Source: Actinomycetes bacterium | GTDB taxonomy: Bacteria > Actinomycetota > Acidimicrobiia > Acidimicrobiales > Microtrichaceae | Length of the DNA: 28,131 bases | Assembly: GCA_023434535.1 (NCBI GenBank) | Contig: JAEYSR010000014.1 | Span: 1-28,131 of the forward strand | Reading direction: 5' to 3' | Part shown: positions 8,535 to 15,127 of the stretch, piece by piece | How the letters are laid out: each line of letters begins with the position of its first letter | Position numbering within the stretch: the stretch's first letter is position 1 | Notes under the pieces: model-generated | The model's database searches: none | Seen by the model: only the letters and a program-made list of their open reading frames with translations | What the model was told of the DNA's origin: nothing | Program-made: the position numbers and the translations under genes

Positions 8535-10103
8535 ATGGGCCGCAAGATCCTGTTCATCACCACCGACCAGCAGCGCTACGACACCCTCGGGTGCAACGGC
8601 GGCACGCTGTCGCGGACGCCGGTGCTCGACGGCCTCGCGGCCCAGGGCATCCGCTACGAGCGCGCCGTGCCGCAGTCCGTCGTCTGCATGCCGTCACGTT
8701 CGACCATGCTCACCGGCCAGCACCAGCACACCCACGGCGTCTGGATGAACGGTGTCCCCCTGCCCGTCGACGCACCGTCGGTCGCCGCCCTCCTCCACGA
8801 CAGCGGCTACCGGACGGCGCTGATCGGCAAGGCGCACTTCGAGCCGTTCCTCGACCCGTTCCTGCGCTTCAACGAGAACCGGCTCGCCACGTTGGGGACC
8901 GAGACCGTCGAAGAGCGGCAGTTCGGCGGCGGCGTCGGCCCGCATCGCGGTTTCGACCACCTGGAGTTCGCCACCCACGGCGCGGCGGGCTGGCTGCACT
9001 ACGCCCGTTGGCTGGGAGCGGAGCACCCCGAGGCCGTCGCCGGCTACTACGCGGTCCTGGACAGCGACATGGAGGTGAACGCGCAGGGCTTCGGCGACAC
9101 CGGAGCGCCGCAGGTGAAGCACAACCCGATCGAGCGCGACTGGTACCACACCGACTGGGTCGCCGATCGGACGATCAACTGGCTGGACGGGCTCGACGCG
9201 GACGACGACTTCTTCTGCTGGATGAGCTTCCCCGACCCGCACCACCCGTGGGACCCACCGGCCTCCGAGCTCCACCGGGTCGACTGGCGCGACGTCGACC
9301 TCCCCGCCGGCTACCCCGAGTCGGCAGCCGAGCGCGAGGCCCTGCTCGACGCCAAGCCCCGGCACTGGCGGCTCTGGTACGACGGCCAGCTCGTCTCCAA
9401 CTACGAGGCCCCCGCCCACTGGGTGCCGGCCACGCTGACGAGCGACCAGGTCCGGGAGGTCAACGCGGTCAACGCGGTCGAGGTCGAGCTGATCGACGAG
9501 GCGATCGGCCGGGTCCTGGCCGCGATCGACGCCAAGGGGTGGAGCGACGACGTCGACGTGGTGTTCACCACCGACCACGGCGAGCTGCAGGGCGACTTCG
9601 GGCTGCTGTTCAAGGGGCCGTACCACGTCGACGGGCTCATGCGGCTGCCGCTCATCTGGCGTCCTGCGCCCTCCGCCGGCGTCGCTCCGGCGACGGTCAC
9701 CGCACCGGTCGGTCTGGTGGACCTCGCCCCGACGTTCGCCTCGATCGGCGGGGCCGGCCCCCAGGAGTGGATGCAGGGCACCGCGCTGCCCGTCGACGAC
9801 GGCGACGCGGAGGAGCGTGGCATCCAGGCCCAGCTGACGTCCTGGGACAGCGAGCTCAACGGCACGTCGGTGTACGTGCGGACCATCACCCGGGACAGCT
9901 GGGTGTGCACCGCCTACCTCCCGGGCACGGTGCACGACGGGAGCGAGGGCGAGCTGTACTCGCTGGCCGACGACCCCCTCCAGCGGGTGAACCGCTGGGA
10001 CGACCCCGGCGCCAGGGCGATCCGCGACGACCTGCTGGCGGACCTGTGGGATCGGCAGCCGGACGCGCACGACCCCCGACTGGAGCTCCAGGCCCCGGTC
10101 TGA
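8535..10103 (+). CDS. Sulfatase / phosphonate monoester hydrolase family enzyme
   Basis: 522 residues from ATG 8535, GGAG about 7 bases upstream. It begins directly with the first metal-binding strand (KILFITTDQQRYD, D11/Q12), so it has no leader and should be cytoplasmic. The nucleophile motif is C51-M-P-S-R followed by STMLTGQ, fitting the C-x-P-x-R rule for formylglycine conversion. IGKAHF (K99, H101), DPHHPW (234-239) and TTDHGE (D347/H348) supply the remaining active-site residues. Short-leader enzymes of this type include choline sulfatases, arylsulfatases and phosphonate monoester hydrolases; the sequence alone does not choose among them. It has no C-terminal sandwich, unlike the 786-residue sulfatase at 3232-5592, so the two are not recent duplicates. 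It ends at a strong terminator. Confidence 0.88.
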   Translation: MGRKILFITTDQQRYDTLGCNGGTLSRTPVLDGLAAQGIRYERAVPQSVVCMPSRSTMLTGQHQHTHGVWMNGVPLPVDAPSVAALLHDSGYRTALIGKAHFEPFLDPFLRFNENRLATLGTETVEERQFGGGVGPHRGFDHLEFATHGAAGWLHYARWLGAEHPEAVAGYYAVLDSDMEVNAQGFGDTGAPQVKHNPIERDWYHTDWVADRTINWLDGLDADDDFFCWMSFPDPHHPWDPPASELHRVDWRDVDLPAGYPESAAEREALLDAKPRHWRLWYDGQLVSNYEAPAHWVPATLTSDQVREVNAVNAVEVELIDEAIGRVLAAIDAKGWSDDVDVVFTTDHGELQGDFGLLFKGPYHVDGLMRLPLIWRPAPSAGVAPATVTAPVGLVDLAPTFASIGGAGPQEWMQGTALPVDDGDAEERGIQAQLTSWDSELNGTSVYVRTITRDSWVCTAYLPGTVHDGSEGELYSLADDPLQRVNRWDDPGARAIRDDLLADLWDRQPDAHDPRLELQAPV

Positions 10104-10123
10104 GCGCCCGGCCCGTGACGCGC

Positions 10124-10169
10124 ACCGGCCGTCGGATCCCCGGTCAGGACCGGGAATCCGACGGCCGGT
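10124..10169. terminator. Bidirectional terminator between convergent genes
   Basis: Arms of 22 bases (10124-10145 and 10148-10169) pair with a single C/A mismatch around a two-base centre. The stem lies 20 bp after the + strand sulfatase stop and 15 bp after the - strand SHOCT gene stop. Its symmetry means it can form in either transcript. Confidence 0.8.
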
Positions 10170-10184
10170 TCGAACCGGGGCGAC

Positions 10185-10493
10185 TCAGCCGGCGAGGATC
10201 TTGGCCTTCTGGGCCTCGAACTCGGCCTCGGTGAGGATGCCCTGGGTCTTGAGGTCGCCGAGCTTCTGGAGCTGGGCGATCTTGTCGTCGGTCGACGGCG
10301 CGGCCGGCGCCGGAGCGACCGGGGCCTGCTGCGGTGCGACCTGCTGCTCGTAGGCCTGCTCCCGCTGCGCGTAGATGTTGGCGTCGCGGTCGGCGTACTT
10401 CTCGGCCTGGCGGCGCTGGACCCGGCCGCTCACGGCGGTGGCGGTTCCGGCGATGACGGCGGTGCGGGCGACGCCCCTGATCAGTCCTGGCAT
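10185..10493 (-). CDS. SHOCT-domain small protein
   Basis: 102 residues from ATG 10493, preceded by AGGAGAG with about 5-base spacing. A short hydrophobic N-terminal stretch (RGVARTAVIAGTATAVSG) may associate with the membrane. A charged helix follows (RRQAEKYADRDANIYAQREQAYEQQ), then an Ala/Pro/Gln-rich linker. The C-terminal 35 residues are a SHOCT domain: DDKIAQLQKLGDLKTQGILT followed by EAEFEAQKAKILA. SHOCT is a short oligomerisation or tethering module found at protein ends. The gene is the last of three - strand unknowns (DUF1269, DUF6325, SHOCT), a grouping I associate with actinobacteria, although each has its own ribosome binding site. Confidence 0.85.
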   Translation of the reverse strand: MPGLIRGVARTAVIAGTATAVSGRVQRRQAEKYADRDANIYAQREQAYEQQVAPQQAPVAPAPAAPSTDDKIAQLQKLGDLKTQGILTEAEFEAQKAKILAG

Positions 10494-10539
10494 GTTGCTC
10501 TCCTGTCTCGTGCTGTCGTGGATGCGGATCGGCGGGCGC

Positions 10540-10968
10540 TCAGGCCTCGGCCTCGAGCAGGTCGAGGGTCTCGACAAGGTCGGCGACCGGGATCCGACCC
10601 GTGGCGACGACCTCGCCACCGGCGTTGTAGGCCGCCGTCACGAAGCGGGACGCCCATGTGTTCTCGAAGACGATCAGAGCGGCGACCGTGCCCGGCTCCA
10701 TCGCTCCGGCGGCCTCGGCGATGTCGTCGTCGCCGAGCAACCCGGCGCGTGCGCCCTCGAAGGCGGTGAAGGACTCGTGCAGGGCGTCGAGCTCGACGCC
10801 GCTGAAACTGCCGTCGGCCTCCTTGCGCACGGCCAGGAGGTCCCAGACCGACACGATGCCGGACTCGACCAGAGCCAGCAGCTCGGCGGCGACGGCGTCG
10901 AGCGGGCCGTCTCCGGGGAACTCGATGAGCAGGTAGTCGACGGGTCCGGGGAACTCGCTGTCGGTCAT
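10540..10968 (-). CDS. DUF6325 family protein
   Basis: 142 residues from ATG 10968, with AGGAGG about 10 bases upstream; the longer open frame lacks a better start. The opening FPGPVDYLLIEFPGDGPLD and the later IVSVWDLLAVRKEADGSFSG, FEGARAGLLGDDDIAEAAGA and VALIVFENTWASRFVTAAYN match the DUF6325 family as I know it. The family folds as a ferredoxin-like alpha/beta unit and resembles DUF1269 proteins in having a GTAALIVVFENxWA-type strand. It is acidic, lacks Cys and membrane segments, and is probably cytoplasmic. No activity is known. It sits 46 bp upstream of the SHOCT gene and 188 bp downstream of the DUF1269 gene, likely in one transcriptional group. Confidence 0.82.
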   Translation of the reverse strand: MTDSEFPGPVDYLLIEFPGDGPLDAVAAELLALVESGIVSVWDLLAVRKEADGSFSGVELDALHESFTAFEGARAGLLGDDDIAEAAGAMEPGTVAALIVFENTWASRFVTAAYNAGGEVVATGRIPVADLVETLDLLEAEA

Positions 10969-11098
10969 GGGTCTCGGGGCCTCCTGTGGCGTCGCAGCCC
11001 ATCGTCGGTGCTGCGGTCGCCCGGTGTCGTCACCCGTTGCGGGTGATGGGCCGGGCACTCACGGTCACGGTACTCCCGCCGCAGCGAGGTCCGGACGC

Positions 11099-11143
11099 GG
11101 AACGGCCGCCGGACCGGGAGAACCCGGACCCGACGGCCGTTCC
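11099..11143 (-). terminator. Terminator hairpin after the DUF1269 gene
   Basis: Arms GGAACGGCCG and CGGCCGTTCC pair perfectly, and the stem continues with one wobble and a small bulge up to a loop near 11118-11122. It begins 14 bp beyond the DUF1269 stop codon on the - strand. If efficient, it separates DUF1269 from the DUF6325-SHOCT pair. Confidence 0.55.
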
Positions 11144-11156
11144 AGCTGACCTGAGG

Positions 11157-11645
11157 TCAGGACGCGCCGTGCAGGTGCTTCTGGATCTCGGCCTCGTCCT
11201 CGGCGCTGAGCGACGTCTTGATGACGTTGCCGCCGAACTTGCTGAGGGCGTCGAGCGCCTTGTCGGTGGTCATCTGCTCCACGATCATGAACAGGGCCGA
11301 GGTGCCGGGCTGCATGGCGGCGCGGACCTGCTCCTGGAAGTCCTTGCCGATGGAGTCCTTGGCGAGCTTGCCGCCGAGCGCACCGAAGGCCGCGCCCATG
11401 GCGAGGCCGAAGATCGGCACGAAGAACAGGATGCCGAACAGCAGTCCCCAGAACATGCCCCAGGTGGCACCGGCGCCGACCTCGTGCTGGTTCGTGATGG
11501 TCTTGAACTTGCCGTCCTCGCTGCGGATCACGGCGGCGACGGCATCGGGCTGGATGATCAACTCGGACGCCAGCACGCCCACCTCGTCCATGGCGGACAG
11601 GGCGGTGGTGGTGTCGTCGTAACCGATGGCGATCAGGTCGGGCAC
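11157..11645 (-). CDS. DUF1269 family membrane-associated protein
   Basis: 162 residues from GTG 11645, with GAGGAG about 7 bases upstream. The family fold is recognisable: an N-terminal strand (PDLIAIGYDDTTTALSAMDEV), then a hydrophobic glycine-zipper segment at about 57-95 (GAGATWGMFWGLLFGILFF, then GLAMGAAFGALGG), then SIGKDFQEQVRAAMQPGTSALFMIVEQ and a closing helix. The Gly/Ala/Phe-rich hairpin probably inserts into the membrane. DUF1269 proteins are often linked to stress or envelope genes, but their mechanism is unknown. It is the first of three co-oriented unknowns and structurally echoes DUF6325 in its C-terminal half, so the two may be partners. Confidence 0.85.
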   Translation of the reverse strand: MPDLIAIGYDDTTTALSAMDEVGVLASELIIQPDAVAAVIRSEDGKFKTITNQHEVGAGATWGMFWGLLFGILFFVPIFGLAMGAAFGALGGKLAKDSIGKDFQEQVRAAMQPGTSALFMIVEQMTTDKALDALSKFGGNVIKTSLSAEDEAEIQKHLHGAS

Positions 11646-11744
11646 TGGGGTCTCCTCGCTAGGCGGTCGTCGAACCCGTCGGGGGTCGACGGATCCGACG
11701 ATATCGCCGTGGGCGACGATTCCGACCGACGGTCGAGCGACGTC

Positions 11745-12620
11745 TCAGGCCGGAGCGCCTGCCGTCGCGCCAGCCATCGCGGCGGCCATCGCCGCCACGA
11801 TCTGGTCGAGGACCTCCTGTCCCGGCTGCGGCGGCGCGGCGACGTCGGGCAGTCGGCGCAGCATCTCGGCGGCCATCCCGATGTTGCTCGCCTCGATCGT
11901 CGGGCCGTGCGTGGTGGCGATGGCCGACAGCGGCAGGTCGAGGACACGGCGGCACTCGGTGCGGTAGCGGTCCCTGTCGACGAGGGAGACCCATGGGCTG
12001 TTCCACGCGTTGAACGTGGCGAAGCCTTCCTGCCAGTCGGCGGGATCGAGGTCCTCCACGAAGGCGGTGCCGCGGGCGACCGGGGTGGCGAAGCAGTCGG
12101 AGCCCCAGTAGACGCCGCTCCGCGGGTCGAAGAGGCCGCGGGTGGTCGGCGAGTCGTAGAGCGGAGGGCGGATGGCCGTCACCACCCGGTCGCCGAGGTC
12201 GAGCGAGTCGCCGTCGCCGATCCAACGCCAGCGCGTCGGCGGGACGTGGAGCTCGCCCGCGAGCCGCTCCGTCAGGAACCACGACGTGACGAGAGTGGCG
12301 TTGGGGCAGAGGTCCATGACGGCGTCGACGTTGCCGTAGTGGTCCACGTCGTCGTGGGAGAGGAAGACCCATCGGACGTCGGCCGGGTCCACGAGCCCGA
12401 ACAGGTCGTCGAGGAACCGATCGCGGTTCGACGGCACTCCGGTGTCGACGACCATGGGCTCGGCGCCCCGGATGAGCATCGAGTTCATGTGGACGGCGAC
12501 GGGAGCGACGCCCTCGCCGGCGGTGTCCTGGATCACGAAGGTGTCGGGAGCGATCTCGACTGGCAGGTGACGCGGCCGCTCGGGGGTGGGCTGGACGGGG
12601 GTGTGGTGTGTGTCGTGCAT
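11745..12620 (-). CDS. Metallo-beta-lactamase-fold protein, flavodiiron-like metal site
   Basis: 291 residues from ATG 12620. A metallo-beta-lactamase fold is clear: MVVDTG at 56-61, the metal motif LSHDDVDHYGN with H89-x-D91-x-D93-H94, ligand GSDCF further on, and a last His in TTHGP. The third position is Asp rather than the usual His of H-x-H-x-D-H. Acidic residues there are typical of flavodiiron and related di-iron oxygen/NO-reacting proteins (H-x-E-x-D-H). No flavodoxin domain is attached; the C-terminal 50 residues are a helical tail ending in an Ala-rich stretch (AAMAAAMAGATAGAPA). It may reduce or sense O2 or NO, but this is inference. It is divergent from a GAF-like/LuxR regulator, the likely controller. 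Confidence 0.85.
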   Translation of the reverse strand: MHDTHHTPVQPTPERPRHLPVEIAPDTFVIQDTAGEGVAPVAVHMNSMLIRGAEPMVVDTGVPSNRDRFLDDLFGLVDPADVRWVFLSHDDVDHYGNVDAVMDLCPNATLVTSWFLTERLAGELHVPPTRWRWIGDGDSLDLGDRVVTAIRPPLYDSPTTRGLFDPRSGVYWGSDCFATPVARGTAFVEDLDPADWQEGFATFNAWNSPWVSLVDRDRYRTECRRVLDLPLSAIATTHGPTIEASNIGMAAEMLRRLPDVAAPPQPGQEVLDQIVAAMAAAMAGATAGAPA

Positions 12621-12704
12621 GGGACCACCGTGAGGGCAGGACCCGGTCGGGTGACATCCCCGAGGTCCGTGGATCCGCCCGCCGTCGGCCGTGGGCCGAG
12701 CAGG

Positions 12705-12722
12705 CCCCCACAACTGTGGGGG
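12705..12722. promoter_or_regulatory. Palindrome between divergent MBL and LuxR genes
   Basis: CCCCCACA and TGTGGGGG are perfect 8-base inverted arms separated by AC. The site lies 15 bases before the regulator's first ATG (12738) and 84 bases before the MBL start (12620). Position and symmetry suggest an operator, perhaps for the regulator itself. Confidence 0.4.
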
Positions 12723-12737
12723 TGTTCACGGCCGCCC

Positions 12738-13901
12738 ATGACGGCGATCATGGAGGTCGTGGTCAGCTCCCTCACGTTCGACCGGGTCCGCAGCGACGTC
12801 GACGTCCTGTCGCGCGCCGGCCTCGACGTCGGGACGTTCATGGCGGAGGTCGCCGAGTCGCTGGCCCGGGCGGTCCCGCACGTCGCGACCTGCATGGCGA
12901 CGATCGACCCGGCCACCGACATGGTCACCAGCGTGTTCAAGTTCGGCGACCTGTACGGCCGCGACGACCAGGACCAGATGTGGGGCCTGATCGAGTACGG
13001 CGTCGACGACCCGACCAACTTCGCAGAGATGCTCCACTCCGAGTCGCCCGCCGTCGGCCTGCACGCGAGCACGGGCGGAGCGGCGCAGTCGGTGCAGCGC
13101 ATCGAGGAGCTGATCGTCCCCTTCTACGGGTACACCGACGAGCTCCGGCTGGTCGGTCGGACCGGCAACGAGTCGTGGGGCTCGCTCGCCATCTTCCGAG
13201 GACCGGACGACGACCCGTTCACCACCGCCGAGGTCGACTTCATGGCGTCGTTGACGACGTCGTACGCAGCAGGCCTGCGCACCGGGATCCTCGCCCGTCA
13301 CGCCGGCCCGGGTGGAGCGACCGCGCTGCACGGGCCGACGGTGCTGGTCGTCGGTCCGGACGACCGGCTGCGCCAGATGTCGGCCGGCGCCGAGGCGGTG
13401 CTCGCGGACCTGTCCAACGGGCCGAACATGGCCAGCTCGTCGTCGATCCTCGGCGCGCTGGTCGCAGGGGCCCGCCGCTACGCAGCCGGTGCCGTGCCGA
13501 TCCCGCCCCGGGCGAGGATGCGGATGAGCGACGGACGGTGGCTCGTGATGCACGCGTCGCCGCTGACCAGCGCCGACGGCACGGGCGGCGACGTGGTCAT
13601 CACGGTGGAGGAGGCACGCCCGCCCGAGATCGTGCCGCTGGTGGTCGCGGCGTTCGGCCTCACCGCCAGGGAGCGCGACGTGGTGCAGCTGGTCCTGCAG
13701 GGCGAGGGCACCAAGGAGATCGCCACGGCGCTGCACATGTCCCGCTACACGGTGCAGGACCACCTGAAGGCGATCTTCGACAAGGCCGACGTCCGCAGCC
13801 GACGGGAGCTGGTCGCCCGGGTCTACTTCGACCAGTACGCCGAGCGGATGGGTGACGAGCTGGCGCCGTCGGGGTGGTTCCGGCCGGCGCCGGGCGACTG
13901 A
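12738..13901 (+). CDS. LuxR-family regulator with N-terminal GAF-like sensor
   Basis: 387 residues from ATG 12738; ATG 12750 or GTG 12759 are also possible, and none has a strong ribosome binding site. The N-terminal 190 residues look like a GAF-type sensor: VPHVATCMATIDPATDMVTS, ELRLVGRTGNESWGSLAIFR, FTTAEVDFMASLTTSYAAGL. A second, PAS-like region (VLVVGPDDRLRQMSAGAEAVL) follows at about 200-290. Residues 306-364 are a LuxR helix-turn-helix: FGLTARERDVVQLVLQGEGT, then KEIATALHMSRYTVQDHLKA. The combination senses a small molecule or redox signal and binds DNA. The divergent MBL gene with a di-iron-type site is the best candidate target, via the palindrome at 12705-12722. Its stop lies 3 bp from the convergent mscR stop, with no terminator between. 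Confidence 0.88.
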   Translation: MTAIMEVVVSSLTFDRVRSDVDVLSRAGLDVGTFMAEVAESLARAVPHVATCMATIDPATDMVTSVFKFGDLYGRDDQDQMWGLIEYGVDDPTNFAEMLHSESPAVGLHASTGGAAQSVQRIEELIVPFYGYTDELRLVGRTGNESWGSLAIFRGPDDDPFTTAEVDFMASLTTSYAAGLRTGILARHAGPGGATALHGPTVLVVGPDDRLRQMSAGAEAVLADLSNGPNMASSSSILGALVAGARRYAAGAVPIPPRARMRMSDGRWLVMHASPLTSADGTGGDVVITVEEARPPEIVPLVVAAFGLTARERDVVQLVLQGEGTKEIATALHMSRYTVQDHLKAIFDKADVRSRRELVARVYFDQYAERMGDELAPSGWFRPAPGD

Positions 13902-13904
13902 CCG

Positions 13905-14990
13905 TCAGAACACCACGACGGACCGGAGGACCTCTCCCCGCTCCATCTTGTGGAAGGCCTCCTCGACGTCCTCGAGCGCGATGGTCTCGGAGACGAAGGC
14001 CTTGAGGTTGAGCCGGCCCTGGAGGTACATGTCGATCAGCATCGGGAAGTCGCGCTCGGGCAGGCAGTCGCCGTACCACGAGGACTTGAGGGCGCCGCCG
14101 CGTCCGAACACCTCGATGTAGGGCAGCTCGATCGTCATGTCGGGCCGGGGCACGCCGACGAGCACGACGGTGCCGGCCAGGTCGCGGGCGAAGAAGGCCT
14201 GCTCGTAGGTCTGGGGCAGGCCGATCGCCTCGATGACCACGTCGGCCCCGAAGCCGCCGGTGGCGGCGCGGATGGCCTCGACCGGATCCTCCTGCGTGGA
14301 GTTCACGGTGTGGGTCGCGCCGAACTGGCGAGCCTGCTCGAGCTTCCGGTCGTCGATGTCCACGGCGACGATCGTCGTCGCGCCGGCCACGCGGGCCCCC
14401 TCGATGGCGGCGTCACCCACGCCGCCGCAGCCGAACACGGCCACGGAGTCGCCGCGGGACACCCCGCCGGTGTTGATCGCCGCCCCGATGCCGGCCATGA
14501 CGCCGCAACCCAGCAGGCCGGCGACCTCGGGCTCTGCGTCCGGATCGACCTTGGTGCACTGGCCCGCGGCCACCAGCGTCTTCTCGGCGAAGGCGCCGAT
14601 GCCCAGCGCGGGGCTCAGCTCGGTGCCGTCGGCCAGCGTCATCTTCTGGGTCGCGTTGTGCGTGGCGAAGCAGTACCACGGCGTGCCCTTGCGGCAGGCC
14701 CGGCACTCGCCGCAGACCGCACGCCAGTTCAGGACCACGAAGTCCCCGGGCTCGACGTTGGTGACGCCCTCGCCGACCTCCTCGACGATGCCGGCCGCCT
14801 CGTGACCGAGGAGGAACGGGAACTCGTCGTTGATGCCGCCTTCCCGGTAGTGGAGGTCGGTGTGGCAGACGCCGCAGGCCTGCACCCGCACCAGCGCCTC
14901 GCCGGGCCCCGGATCCGGCACGACGATCGTCTCGATCGTGACCGGCTCACCGACGGCCTTCGCCACCACGCCGCGGACCTCGTGTGCCAT
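13905..14990 (-). CDS. mscR: S-(hydroxymethyl)mycothiol dehydrogenase (formaldehyde detoxification)
   Basis: 361 residues from ATG 14990, with an AGGGGGA site about 9 bases upstream. It is a zinc-dependent medium-chain dehydrogenase: catalytic Zn ligands C42 (CGVCHTDL) and H63/E64 (GHEAAG), structural Zn cysteines 93, 96, 99 and 107 (CGECRACRKGTPWYC), and Rossmann motif FGCGGVGDAAIEGA. Segments such as YREGGINDEFPFLLGHEAAG, VVLNWRAVCGECRAC, NATQKMTLADGTELSPALGI and GALKSSWYGDCLPERDFP are diagnostic of the mycothiol-dependent formaldehyde dehydrogenase. It oxidises the formaldehyde-mycothiol adduct with NAD+ and may also reduce S-nitrosomycothiol. This supports mycothiol biosynthesis in the host. 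The two convergent stops are 3 bp apart. Confidence 0.92.
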   Translation of the reverse strand: MAHEVRGVVAKAVGEPVTIETIVVPDPGPGEALVRVQACGVCHTDLHYREGGINDEFPFLLGHEAAGIVEEVGEGVTNVEPGDFVVLNWRAVCGECRACRKGTPWYCFATHNATQKMTLADGTELSPALGIGAFAEKTLVAAGQCTKVDPDAEPEVAGLLGCGVMAGIGAAINTGGVSRGDSVAVFGCGGVGDAAIEGARVAGATTIVAVDIDDRKLEQARQFGATHTVNSTQEDPVEAIRAATGGFGADVVIEAIGLPQTYEQAFFARDLAGTVVLVGVPRPDMTIELPYIEVFGRGGALKSSWYGDCLPERDFPMLIDMYLQGRLNLKAFVSETIALEDVEEAFHKMERGEVLRSVVVF

Positions 14991-15074
14991 CGCTCGGTTC
15001 CCCCTGGGATCTGGTGCTGCGCCGGGATCGGCGTCGGGCACATCCCATCACACGCGAGCGGCGTCCGTACGCGA

Positions 15075-15104
15075 ACCGGCCCGCTGCTCGCGCAGCGGGC
15101 CGGT
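15075..15104 (-). terminator. Terminator after the MBG-repeat lipoprotein gene
   Basis: A perfect 13-bp GC-rich stem (ACCGGCCCGCTGC / GCAGCGGGCCGGT) with loop TCGC starts about 23 bp beyond the lipoprotein stop at 15128. There is no U-tract. It separates the lipoprotein from mscR, which is read in the same direction. Confidence 0.7.
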
Positions 15105-15127
15105 CCGTCAGATGGTTCCGACCGGGA

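Noticed and set aside
10124..10169. Small RNA or riboswitch
   Set aside because: A nearly perfect stem centred between two convergent stops is better explained as a shared terminator.
10986..12737. N-terminal extension of the LuxR regulator frame
   Set aside because: The frame is open for 584 codons upstream of 12738 but overlaps the DUF1269 and MBL genes on the other strand and reads as low-complexity sequence. The GAF-like domain begins only after 12738.
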